Origin: Melampsora larici-populina 98AG31
Lineage: Eukaryota > Basidiomycota > Pucciniomycetes > Pucciniales > Melampsoraceae
Direction: 5' to 3'
Assembly (NCBI RefSeq): GCF_000204055.1
Contig: NW_006768810.1
Location: 228,632 to 292,631 of the forward strand
Length of the DNA: 64,000 nucleotides
Shown: positions 33,365-44,109 of the stretch, in pieces
Layout: the number at the start of each line of letters is the position of its first letter
Numbering within the stretch: position 1 is the stretch's first letter
Made by a program: the position numbers and the translations under genes
Notes under the pieces: generated by a model
Database searches by the model: none
Seen by the model: the letters and a program-made list of their open reading frames with translations, nothing else
What the model was told of the DNA's origin: nothing

Positions 33365-34410
33365 AGTGTAATTCTTCTATATTTAAACCTGTTAAAATTC
33401 GAAAATTAAAGAAAAATTGTTAAAGAGTTTGGATTAAATGCTTAAGTTGATTGATGCCTCAAGAGTAAATATCTTTCTATAACTTTTTCAATTTTCTAAA
33501 ACTTCAAAAATAATAATCGCAGTTAAGATTAAAATGTTTCAAAGATTGGTTCTAGAAAGAAAGAAAAAAACCCACACACAAAATGGATGAATGATTGGAT
33601 TAGATGATAATAAAAAAAGAACAAGAACAAGACCAGATGAAAACTTGAACGTAAGAGGTAGTAGTAGTAGACTACAAGATTCTTGAGATTCTAATTAATC
33701 TTTGGACTAACCATTTGATGAAAAATGAAACTTGTTTTGTAGAAAAATAAAAACACACAGACACTTCAAATTGAAATTAAAACTGAATCGGTTTAGAACT
33801 AGATCAAAATGAAAAATAAAAAGAGAAAATCAAGTGATTATCAAACTTCTATCGTATCTGGTCTGGACAACTTTCTTCGATGAAGAACAAGCAACCGAAA
33901 AAAAATGTCAAGTAAGACCGAAAGAAATGAACAAAAAAATGATCAAGATTCTTACATAACCTACCGAACCAACTTCCAAAGTTGTACGCTGTTCATAGAT
34001 AAAACTCCTTTCAACAAGCTTTTTGTATGACTTGTGTTTTTCTTTTCAATGGGGTAAAGTAAAAATAAAATGTAACTTTATCGATCTTGGTCACTCAATT
34101 TTTTAAACAAAAATGATATTGATAGTCTAAGTACCGTTGTTGAAATTGATTGAAAAGACCAACAAAACAACGATAAAACAAAACAAGAGGCTGTTATGCA
34201 TATCAATATCATCTTTGCAACAATCAGTTGGATTCGAGAAAAGTGTGAATATGTTGAAGCATAAGCTTTTTCATCATTCCAACAACCCAAACAAATTGAA
34301 AAAATGTAACGGGGGGGTGGGGTTGCGTCGAAAGTTTGATTTCAAGTTTTGTAACATGACTCTGAGCAACTTTATGGAATGTTGAAAAATGTTATAATTA
34401 ATCCTTTCAT
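33365..34410. other. Intergenic, nothing recognised
   Basis: AT-rich; pyrimidine/purine tracts and short unsupported ORFs. Likely upstream region of the mucin-like gene. Confidence 0.35.
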
Positions 34411-35340
34411 TTATATGGATTTGTAATGGTATGTGAAGGCCGCAATCAAAAATGGTGATGATAAAAGTTCACCAATCCACAAAGGTTGGATCGTAGATGT
34501 CTGAATTTGAGACATCATAGCATCATTTTCGAAGTATTCAATCGAATGAGATCTTTTCAATCTAAAGAAAACAAAACATAAGACCTTCACAGTCCAAAAC
34601 AAAAGTAATAGACTAAGCGAAAACACAAGAAAAGAAGCGAGACCATAGTTGATATGTAGAGAAGTATCTGAAATTCAAGTTATAAGATGAATCAAAGAAA
34701 GTAGAAATCTAGGATATATATCAGGAATTGCGTAGTACTAGGATAAACACAAGCCAATAAGATCTCAAATGATATCCTAATCCAAGTCCATTCAAACAAG
34801 CTCTAAGACCGAACCCAACAGCTTGGAGGACATTAACAAAGACGAGGTATGATTAGACCAAGAGGTTCGATTGGTTGGAACAAGAATCAAGCAAAAAATC
34901 TACGTAACACAGCTTTGAAACATCTGGAAATTGAACTGAAAACCAATTGAAGACTTGCATTGGATATTAAAACCTCATGGTCAGACTCATACCAATCCCA
35001 ATGATAAGAAACATATAAGCCATGTCTAAAAAATTGTCTTATAAAGGCAATGGACTAACATCAACAATTGCAACAGTGATATTGAAGAATTAGAAAAGAT
35101 TAGTGAGTTTGGAGAAAAAGGTGATTGGGTATCACTATCACTATCAGATTAGTTGAAGATGATACACGATATAGTAACAAATGACAAGGATTGAACTTGA
35201 AGCATGAATTGAGACTGAGTGAAAGTCTGTATGAATTCACAATGAAAACTTTTCATTGTTCCTTTGAGATTTTGGTAGTCAGAGGCAATGAACAAAAACT
35301 TACAAGAGATACTTGTCCTACAAGGCAAAAACCATATCCA
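34411..35340 (-). CDS. Multi-span membrane protein gene or remnant, copy A
   Basis: Several short exons with hydrophobic content on the minus strand. A piece near 35200, one near 35024-34960, one near 34890-34740 (ends ..GLGYHLRSYWL) and a last exon ending at 34411 (SLSLLLLFWTVKVLCFVFF, then a 50-residue polar tail). DNA similarity to 47460-48220 extends through these pieces, including intron edges, so this is a gene family. I could not build a full frame-consistent model, so it may be a pseudogene. Family unknown. Confidence 0.4.
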
Positions 35341-35369
35341 CCTTGAAAAAAAGCTATCCAATGGCAATC

Positions 35370-37640
35370 ATCTGAAAGTATTAAATCCCCTGCCATATGT
35401 CAACATTGCTGGCACCCATGGTACTGAAGGCCTCAAAGATGTTGAATGCTGCTTGAACTGCCAGCAAAGATATGTACCTCAGATATAAATTCCCTTGGAC
35501 TGTGTGTCCAAGGAATCAATCTGAGGCTTTCTTTGGCCCCAAAGATTGCCTTGGATCAATTAATTGGACACTGTCTCTGAGGCTATTGCAATCCATGGTA
35601 CCTTGAAATTTCTAATCTGTGGCATCTTTGTTGGCAGTGTTGGTTGTTGAGGATTAAGATTAACTGAGCCCCTCACAAGTTTTTTTGCCGCGCCCTCAAA
35701 GAGGGGCTTACATCAGGTGATTTCCAGCATGTGAGCTCCAATAATCATGTCTTTTTATGTTATTTTTTCACTTCTCTGCCACCATAAAAAATGTGGTGCT
35801 TCTGCCATGTGGGTCTTCATGCAATATTAAAAATTTGGATTATATAGGTTTCATGAGCAAAATACAGTTTGGCACAGCTTTGAAACTGTGATAAAAACAC
35901 CAAAAATGGACCTTAAGCCTCCTGTAAATGGCCTAAGACCAACTAAAAGACCCCTATGAAATTTGAAAGCACATGTATACCTCTCCTACACTACCAATTC
36001 AAAACCCATCCACTCAATGTAAACCAATGTGTGTGGTACCAGAATATGTAGCAACATGCAAAGAACAACCTACCAGAATCTCAACACGTTCTAAAGTGAG
36101 GTGAAACAGAGTCTGAGAAGCAAAAAAACAACTCAAGGGGACTTAATTCTTGGAGGTTACATACCAACAATCACGAGTCCAATGAACCTCAATCTATTCT
36201 GATTAAGACATATTCTTCACCTGATGATTTCCAGGGTCCCATACATTGTCCTTCTGAGAAATCCCAACTGATACCCAAGTGAACTTCAAGCAAGTTTAAT
36301 TTGTTACTCTTAATTTGAAGTTTGTGTTGTTTGGCCAGTCTTGATGACAAGTACATTTGCCTCTATGATGGTGAACTTAAGATCAAATGGAATCTTCTCA
36401 CAATGAATCTTGCCATAGATTCAACCACGGTATATTTGTCACTGTTCCCTAATCTTCCATTGCCTCACGGTTTTTGATAGCCTTGGTAATGGAAAAAGGC
36501 CATGATCCAAAAAGAGTGCTTCTCTTGGGCAAAAATACAGCTTATTTGACAGGAATTATGTCACATTTTATCCAGATCTGACAATGAAATATAAAAGGTC
36601 CGGTAATTGAACTCTAGAACACTTGTTGATTACAAAGGAAATTGAAATGCAAAAAAATCCATAGAAAGTTACAAAAGAGGAAGAAATGGGACTTGGTAAA
36701 GTTACTATCTGTTGGGAATGAATATACCAAGGATAAGTTCAGTGATTGGTGCAAAGCCCAAGGTGTAAGCCAAGGGAAATAAAATGATGTGTACAACAAA
36801 AAACCCACCCTACTGGGTGGCTAGCGGATACAAAACAATTGTGACAAGTACACAAGTCTCAAACCAAACAAAGATGATTGAATAATAAACAATGATATGA
36901 TACTGTACCTTAAAACGGTAAAAATAATAAACTAGACCAAAGTAGTCTAATGAAATACACCTGCTGTAAGAAACCAAGAAGAAATGAGAATAAATGAAAC
37001 ACAACCAACCCTCACTGATTTCAAAATAGTCCTGAAGCTGAAATACTGATATCCATTTCATGCAGGGAATGGGAGGGTGGGAGAAGATTCATTGACTTAG
37101 AGTGTGATAAGGTGATTTAAACCTTGAGTTGAAGATGGATATTACTTTGACCAAATTGAATGCTATGGAGAAGTTGATCACAAAAGTGGTCATCAGCTAT
37201 GATCTCACACTGCCAGCATAAAGTAATCTTCATGTAGAAAAAATGATTGCATTCATAGAAACAAATGAATGAAAATGCATTAGAGCAGCATTTTTGATTA
37301 TGTAAGTAATCATTTTTTCCACAGGAAAATTACTTTATGCTGGTAGTGTCATAGCTGTGGATTGAAAGAGATGGTTAGAAAAGGCCAACCCATCAGCTAC
37401 AGGGATACATATAATGGATCCAACTTTCCCCCTTTCCACTTTGTTGATTACAAGTTACTCATAGCAGTTTAAGTAGTATACCCAAATGAGAAACTGGTTC
37501 AGAGAAAAATAGCAGAGCTAATTAGTACCACAGGCTACAACCAAATGAATCACATGCTTGGAGAGTAAAGATCAAAGAAAAAACTGTTTCTTTGCAAAAG
37601 GAAGGGAATTGCAACACAAGAAATAGAGGGATCATAATAG
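35370..37640. other. Intergenic, repeat-rich, no gene recognised
   Basis: Short ORFs only. A hairpin (ccaccc...gggtgg) lies at 36805-36821 and the 141-bp foldback at 37208-37348. The rest looks like old repeat-derived or degenerate sequence, GC-poor and without splice-supported exons. Confidence 0.35.
37208..37348. mobile_element. Miniature foldback element with CACTA-like ends, TSD TCA
   Basis: 141 bp, starting CACTGCCAGC and ending GCTGGTAGTG, flanked by TCA (37205-37207 and 37349-37351). Arms of about 45 bp pair with few mismatches (both contain the agcataaagtaat block). The empty site reads as the palindrome agctatga-tc-tcatagct. End sequence and TSD length suggest a CACTA-superfamily MITE. 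Confidence 0.7.
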
Positions 37641-40550
37641 AAGAAAACATATCCAGTCATCATAATATCAAACATTTCAAGCTACTGACACCCCCTTCTG
37701 AAGAATCCATGCCTAAATTCTAATTTCATCAAAGATGATGCCACCACTGATTGAATGCTAAAGATCTCATAAAAAAATATCACAAGAAAAGCACAAACAT
37801 GCAAGTCATAATCCACAACCTTGAGCATCAAGCAAGACTTGATCATAAAAATACTATATCTACATCAACAGTTTTTTCTGTGAATTATTTGGAGACACCT
37901 CTGTTCTATATATTTCCGGTGTGGAGGAAGAATCCTAAAACTTGGTGATTGTTTGCCATTAATTTCTGGACAATTCATCTCATCATACCACACATCTACC
38001 AGATACCAAATCAGACCTTGTGGTACCATGTTGACTCCTCTTTTCTTGCTTAGATAGTTCAGTGTTAATCTTAAATCAAACCATTCCTGTGTCACCCTAG
38101 CTTTTCCAGGAGGAGTCAACAATATTTTGTGACCCTTTTCTGGAAGATATCTAATCCATGTAGAGAAATACTCTTTCAGGAATTCCCAACCACTCTGAGA
38201 TACAGCATTCCAAGTTGTATCAGTGTCTATTGCTGGATCATGATGCATCAGCCGCAAAAGACCCATGAATGCTGGAGTCACTTCATTTTGTGCTAAATGT
38301 ATTGCCTGGTGAACCATATCTTTGTTTAAGATCTGAGCTCCTTCCTCGACATGCTTTGAATTGTTGCAAGCACCCATTTCTGGGTTGGGGATGGATTCTA
38401 TAGCACTGTGAAGGTGTGAAAAGAAGGTCAGAGTGCCATCACTTCTAGGCACATCTGATCCTATATTCTTGAGAACCTGGACTAATTGAGAAGAGGAGAG
38501 GATTGAGACATATCTTGTTGATGTGTTGGTTAAGTCGTCTTGAATTATGTGGTGATTTGTGACCTTGTTTTTGTTTTTGTAATAAATAGTCATTTCTTCT
38601 CCTTTTTGTTTGTAAAATATCTCACATTCTTCAACAAGTGACCCATAATCTGTAGCAATACCAGAAATAATATCCTTATAGGTGGTTGTGGTAGCCCAAT
38701 CCTGGATTGTTTGGTGTATGATTTTTGATCCTATTGGAGAGCTCTTTGCAAGATTTGATATATATTCAAGGAGTTCTCCACGTTTGATACGAGTGTGTTT
38801 CTGTCTTTTTTGATTTTTAGCTGGCATTATAATGGTTTCTCTTGGTGACAACATTAACTCAGCATTGATAAACTCTTGAAGATATTCCCATAAATCAAGA
38901 ATCAACGAGTTCATCAATTCCAATCCAATGTGTCTTTGGACTATGAGCTTCAAAGCACCTATACTCCCCATTACAAGGCTGGTCCTCAATTTCTCAATAG
39001 ATATATGGAATTGACTGAAATTTCTGAGTCTGTATAAGCTATGATCTGGCATGAGCTTGTAGGATTTTTCTAAATTTTTGAAAAAATCACCAATTTTGTC
39101 AGAAACATTGTATCTCTTGGCTAATAGTAGTCTACATTGCCATTGAAGGACTGAGCTCAATGTACTTTCATGTACATAGTAGTGATGCTTCTGGTAGTTA
39201 ATGTCTTGTAATTTCTTCTCAAGTTGCATTCTGTCCTGAGATGTATCATTTGCTTTGCGTTTCTTTTGATGGCTTGCTGCAGGAAGGTTATTGGGCTTAT
39301 GTTTGGTTCCAATGTTTGCAGGCTGTTCAGATGGTGTTAGAGCCCCAAGTGATCCGTGTTGATTGGTGTTTTCTAATTGGTTTCCTATGATATCAATTGG
39401 TAAAGTTTTTCTTGCTGATATACTTCTCACCTGCATGGTTTCAGAGTCTTGACAAACCCTCAAAGGTTGTTCAAAATTCAGAATGGGTTCATTCAAAATT
39501 TTTGTATTGGTGCTCCCAAAACTGTTTCCTATTTTACCAATTGATAAATTTCCTCTTGGTGAGATACTTCTCACTTGAGTAGCACTTGTTTCCAATCCTA
39601 TCTCTTTTTCAATTTGTGCTCTTGATTCTTGGATTGAAAATAGAATATCCTGTGAATGGAAGTCCAGTGTATGATAGTGATTGGAACAGACATCATCCCA
39701 TCCAAATGAAATATCATGGTTGAAATAATTTTGATCATCACTGATATGTTGTGGATGAATTGTGTCCTGCATTGAAGTACCATCAGGTCTTGAAAAGCTA
39801 GTTTGAAGGGTTGTTTCTGGATCAATGATGTCTGAGTAGAATTCTACTGTGTGCTTATCATCCCAAAATCCTGCAGAGATAACTGGAAGAAAGAAAACTT
39901 GAGTAATTATTGAAGGAAGCATGAGTTGAATAGCTGCTCCTTTTTGAGATCAAAATTCAAGGAGAGTGATAATGTGAATTTTGGGCATCAAAAGCTTGGA
40001 CCTAGAATCTGGCTACCCATATTATGAGATATTTAAGCCAATGATACATGTTTTATATGTAATCCCCTCCCTTGGTACAACCTATGTTTCTTGTCCCAGA
40101 ATGTGTTCCTTGCTCCAAGATTTTTTCACTGCCCCCAGCTGCACTTTGTGTACAGGCTGCTTGCTGTGTCAGATATAGAAAAGCTTTCTATGTGGGCCTC
40201 AGATTGGTGAGGCAAAATACAGCCATTCTGAAAAACAACAGTAGAAATCTTCATTGATGTGTTGCACCTGATTTATTCCAAAAGGCCAAAACTAGTTAAA
40301 TCTGGTCCAGAGTGGTGGGTTTCTCTGGTGGCATTGTTCATGTTTGTGCAAAACTTGGTTTACTCCAGTTTTGGCCTCTCTTGATCCAACTCCAAGAGCA
40401 ACACACAGTCAACAAATTCTGCCACCAATTTTCAGAATGGCTGTAACATGAATGGTCTTTGGATTTGTATAGTGGGTTGCTAACTTCTGTCACCCACTTG
40501 ATATACAGGTTTTCAATGACTACTATCTTACTCTGAAGGGTCTTGTAGTT
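37640..40550. repeat. Direct segmental duplication, copy A (partner 44110-47035)
   Basis: The 2.9-kb unit contains one ~690-aa gene with its 3' and 5' flanks. Matching starts in the downstream flank (both have gctactgacacccccttctg) and continues to about 40550 (both have ggctgtaacatgaatgg). Offset is about 6.47 kb. Overall similarity is roughly 85-90 percent by eye, higher in places. Confidence 0.8.
37865..39922 (-). CDS. Putative secreted protein, ~690-aa lineage-specific family, copy A (685 aa)
   Basis: Single open frame without introns. The hydrophobic N-terminus (MLPSIITQVFFLPVISAG) looks like a signal peptide, followed by the conserved FWDDKHTVEFYSDIID. Residues about 100-190 hold two copies of a motif, RSISPRGNLSI and RSISARKTLPI. 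A Lys-rich stretch (HQKKRKAND) could be an NLS. The second half is a helical, Trp/Leu-rich region (LRNFSQFHISIEKLR, ILDLWEYLQ, WEFLKEYFSTWIRYLP) ending in ILPPHRK. No catalytic motif recognised and no transposase signature. With its paralogue it is a candidate expanded secreted family. An alternative is a transposon-carried gene of unknown function. Confidence 0.6.
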   Translation of the reverse strand: MLPSIITQVFFLPVISAGFWDDKHTVEFYSDIIDPETTLQTSFSRPDGTSMQDTIHPQHISDDQNYFNHDISFGWDDVCSNHYHTLDFHSQDILFSIQESRAQIEKEIGLETSATQVRSISPRGNLSIGKIGNSFGSTNTKILNEPILNFEQPLRVCQDSETMQVRSISARKTLPIDIIGNQLENTNQHGSLGALTPSEQPANIGTKHKPNNLPAASHQKKRKANDTSQDRMQLEKKLQDINYQKHHYYVHESTLSSVLQWQCRLLLAKRYNVSDKIGDFFKNLEKSYKLMPDHSLYRLRNFSQFHISIEKLRTSLVMGSIGALKLIVQRHIGLELMNSLILDLWEYLQEFINAELMLSPRETIIMPAKNQKRQKHTRIKRGELLEYISNLAKSSPIGSKIIHQTIQDWATTTTYKDIISGIATDYGSLVEECEIFYKQKGEEMTIYYKNKNKVTNHHIIQDDLTNTSTRYVSILSSSQLVQVLKNIGSDVPRSDGTLTFFSHLHSAIESIPNPEMGACNNSKHVEEGAQILNKDMVHQAIHLAQNEVTPAFMGLLRLMHHDPAIDTDTTWNAVSQSGWEFLKEYFSTWIRYLPEKGHKILLTPPGKARVTQEWFDLRLTLNYLSKKRGVNMVPQGLIWYLVDVWYDEMNCPEINGKQSPSFRILPPHRKYIEQRCLQIIHRKNC

Positions 40551-40554
40551 TCCG

Positions 40555-41216
40555 CCCTGAGCCCTGATCACAGGACCACAGGACCACAGGCTAACAGCAT
40601 CACATGTCATAACATGATATTGTCAAAAGTCATAAGTTACATCTCAAGGCTCAGTGCAAAGAGCCACATAAACACATGTATGTAATGTATTAATCACATG
40701 ACAAACCTAACCCAAGCAATGAGACAAGAATCAAACAACTACCAACAAGTTCACACTTGAACTTGTGAGTATATAAACCCCTCTTCCTTGCTTGATTCGT
40801 ACAGCATCTTACAACACATCAAAACATCAGAGTCACAGTATACTTGAAATCCTATTGAGAGGATCCTTGAGTAAGTGATTAGTTGTGTAGTCTAAAGACC
40901 AAACTTGAGCATTACGGGTCCCATTGCTGAGCACTCTTGGTATTGATTTCTACAAGCCCTGGGCCATCATAGTCTCTATGAAAACATGCAAAGCAGCAAG
41001 GCTTCCTCCCTTACAAATAGTCCAAAGTAGCCTCAGGATCTTTGGTTTGACAAATTTTGAAGCCTGCCCCTTGCATTCTCAAAAGTTTTTGAGTGTATTA
41101 GCTCTTGATAGCCTTTCCCTTTCATTTTTACTCCCTCAAACCCTCTTATTGGAATTCAACTAGCTGTAGTCACTACTTGGGTGTACCAATTGAAGACACA
41201 CTTTTTCCTTTCCCTA
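40555..41216. repeat. Inverted repeat arm, partner 43430-44105
   Basis: Reverse complement of 43430-44105 with moderate divergence; shared landmarks include the taatacattacatacatgtgtt block and the aaagatcctgaggctactttag block. The match runs up to the base before the CACTA-end element at 41217. No gene in the arm. Confidence 0.7.
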
Positions 41217-41220
41217 CACT

Positions 41221-41482
41221 TATGGCGTTCAAACATGCGCAAGAAATTTGCAAGTTGCAAGAAAGTTCTGTGCAAGTTCTTTCAAACATCTTGCAGAGAA
41301 TTTGCACAAAACTTGCAGACTTAAGAAAGTTATGTGTGAACCTAGGCTTCCCCGCTTCGAGGACTCAGTTTGCCCTTGATGAGAAAGGGTAAATATATAC
41401 AGCAGGGGGTTGTGAAAAAATTAATTAAGCAAGATCCGTGCAAGATTGCTTGCACAGATCTTGCACATGTTTGAACGCCATA
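41221..41482. mobile_element. 262-bp MITE with TATGGCG ends, TSD ACT
   Basis: Ends read tatggcgttcaaacatg and, inverted, the same 17 bases, with the match continuing (gcaaga) after one mismatch. Target duplication ACT at 41218-41220 and 41483-41485. Inside are repeated gcaagttgcaag/cttgcacagatc units. Superfamily not assigned; 3-bp duplications fit PIF/Harbinger or CACTA. Confidence 0.8.
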
Positions 41483-41578
41483 ACTACAAGAAACATAATA
41501 TTTTCTGCACGGAAAAGAAAAGTCTTGTCATAGAAAAATATTGAGATCTCAGGAGGAGAGCAAAAAATACAAAAATAT

Positions 41579-42447
41579 GGATCCCACTATTTAGAGCCCT
41601 CGGAACAGGATCCGAAGCCCCCTATCGGGTCGATTCCAAGGCTTCAAATAAATCAGGAGCCCCTTTTTCAAAAAGGGGCTCCTCAAGGGGCTCCCGTTAT
41701 TTTTTTCCCACACCTGGTTTCCATGCAACCTAACCTTTTATGTACTTGAAAAAACTATTCATGCAACATTACATTACAAAAAACTGAATGAGCCGTCAAC
41801 GACTCAAAAAGATGACTGAGCCGTCATCGACTCATTGACCTACCACAAGCTGCAACTCGCTCGATTTGAGCGCAAAATAAAGACCTCAAACATTGGCATA
41901 ATAATCAGGGTTTTGGTGGCTTGCGTGGTTTGGGTGGTTCATAGTGTAGAGTTTTGCTGTATGTGTCAAATGAGAAGGTTTGTAGGCAGAGGGTTGTGTT
42001 AGTTGTATTATGAAGGTTGGTTTGGTTGTTTAAAGTTGTTTAACGATGTTATTAGCTGTTATTAGTGGGTAAGGAAAAGAAGGAGAAAAATCGGACAAGG
42101 GAAGAAAGTTGGAAGGGAGAGGGGACGCGTCTATATGTTTTGAAGTTGTGTGTGCTCCTTCCAAGGGGTGGAAGGGCCAATGTCCGTGCATGATGCAAGG
42201 GGTGCCAGGGCCAGTCCGGGCTCAAAACAATTTGGGAGCCCCCTGCATTTGTTTTTGTGGTATTTGTCGCCCCATCGGGGCTCCAGCGTAATTATGTGCC
42301 CTCTTAGGGAGCCCTCGATGAGCCCTCGAGGTCCGAACAAGGAAATTATAGGCTAAATTCAGTGGGGTGTCATCGGGTCATGCGGGTTTTGGTGAAAACC
42401 CGGGGGGCTCCGGATATCAGCTGAGGGGGCTCTAAATAGTGGCATCC
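41579..42447. mobile_element. 869-bp non-autonomous hAT-like element, TSD AAAAATAT
   Basis: Inverted ends of about 22 bp (ggatcccactatttagagcc left; ggatgccactatttagagcc read inward from the right) and an 8-bp target duplication at 41571-41578 and 42448-42455. An 8-bp duplication suggests hAT. The inside is GC-richer than the surroundings, with many gagcccc/ggggctc motifs and a perfect 14-bp-stem hairpin at 41655-41683. It holds no transposase. Confidence 0.75.
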
Positions 42448-43429
42448 AAAAATATATGCACCTTGTTGCCTGCTATCAGAGCTTTAATCCAAGTATTTTT
42501 TGGTATTTTTAGAGTCTCTTTTGATGAATGTACCAACAATAAACCTTCAATTTCATCAAATTACAGCCTGTAACAAAGACTGAAATTTGGCTCATGAGGA
42601 TCAAATGGACATTCTTATTTCTGAGAAAACTCATAATTTTTTTAATTGCGCTCCAAAGGACTTGATCATTAACTCATTAGAAAGCTGAATGCATTCTGGA
42701 CATACTTTGTTATGGACTAAGAGCTCTGGCTGTTGAGTGAAAGAAGTTATAGAAGCTTGAAACAATTCACACATATGTCTCCATAACGCCCTTACCAGAC
42801 TAGCTACACATTTTCACTTTCAATGAAAGCTCTGGATCAGATGTTCAGCTTTCTAATGAACTCAAAATCGAGGTTTTTCATGCCCAAATGCAAAAGTTAT
42901 GTGGTTTCTTAGACATCAAAATGTCCATTTGATCTTTGTGAGCCAAATCTCAGCATTTGTTACAGGTTGTAATTTGATGAAATTGAAGGTTTATTGTTAG
43001 TACATTCATCAAAAGAGACTCTAAAAATACCAAAAAATAATTGGATTAAAGCTCTGATAGCAGGCAACAAGGTGCATTTTTTTGTATTTTTTGCTCCTCT
43101 CCTGAGATCTCAATAGTTTTCTATGTCAAGACTTATCTTTCTTGTAGTGCTATGATCCACTTAGTGAAAAGTACACCGAACAGACACATATTCCTCACAT
43201 GTGGGGTTCAGCAAAGCTTTGCAAGCATTCTGTAGACCTCTTAAATCAATAACACAATAAGCGTAGATGAGGCAAGTAAGTTCACCAACCAAAAGACAAA
43301 TATAATCCATGTAATTTATCTCAGTGGATACACAAGTGTCTGAGGATAGCAATGAATGGTCTTAAGCAAAACACCAATGAGGCCCCCAAGTTGTGAGGAG
43401 TACACATCATTTGGGTGTACTCTTCACTG

Positions 43430-44105
43430 AGGGTAGCTTACAAAAGGGATAGTGTGGTCTTCACATGGTAAAAACCAAGTGAGCACTACATTTAGTTTAC
43501 CTCTAAGAGGTGGGTTTAAGGAAAGGGAAAGAAGTTAAAAGACAGTAAATAGCTGTTGTGTTCTACCCTTGTGAGGTTGTGAGTGGCAGGCTTTAAGCTT
43601 TGGTAAACCAAAGATCCTGAGGCTACTTTAGAGCTCTTAAAAAGGAGGAAGATTTGCTGCCTTGAAGTCTATGTCTAGAGACAATGAATTCCCTGGGCTT
43701 GTAGAAATCAGTACCTTGAGTGTTCAGGCATACAACCAATAATGCTCAAGAATGGTCTTTAACAAGCTACATAACTAACCACATACTCAAAGACAGTCTC
43801 AGTATGAGTCAAGTGAAATGTGGTTCTGTGTTGTGATTGTAGTAAAAGATGGGGGATGATTCTAAGGAAGAACAGGGGGTTTTTATATTCTCAGGTCAAG
43901 TGTCAACTTGCGGTTGGTGGGTGAGTCTTGTCTAGTCACATGTCAACTGGTGGTCAACAGATGGGTTAGGCTTATTATGGCTTTAATACATTACATACAT
44001 GTGTTGAAGTAGCTCTTGACCCCAAGCATTGAGACACAGCTTATGGCTTTATGACATATTGTAATATCAAATATGGCACTGTTAGCCGCTGGTCCTGTAA
44101 TCAGG
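43430..44105. repeat. Inverted repeat arm, partner 40555-41216
   Basis: Inverted copy of the upstream flank of the first ~690-aa gene; here it lies downstream of the second gene. The 43153-43430 spacer includes a segment (43190-43350) that is repeated directly at 47050-47215. Confidence 0.7.
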
Positions 44106-44109
44106 GCTC

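Larger units (their letters stand above)
41217..43149. mobile_element. Foldback element with CACTA ends, TSD CTA, with two nested insertions
   Basis: Left end CACT (41217-41220) is separated from ACAAG (41486-41490) by the 262-bp element and its ACT duplication; together they match the right end CTTGTAGTG (43141-43149). TSD is CTA at 41214-41216 and 43150-43152. Without both insertions and their duplications it would be about 791 bp, close to the 816-bp relative at 17842-18657. The two share the tgcaccttgtt and tgtaccaacaataaa/tgtactaacaataaa blocks and the long-hairpin plan. Non-autonomous. Confidence 0.85.

Noticed and set aside
41217..41490. Separate short CACTA relic at 41483
   Set aside because: The missing first bases of the end lie on the other side of the 262-bp MITE, and the CTA duplication matches only when both parts are joined.
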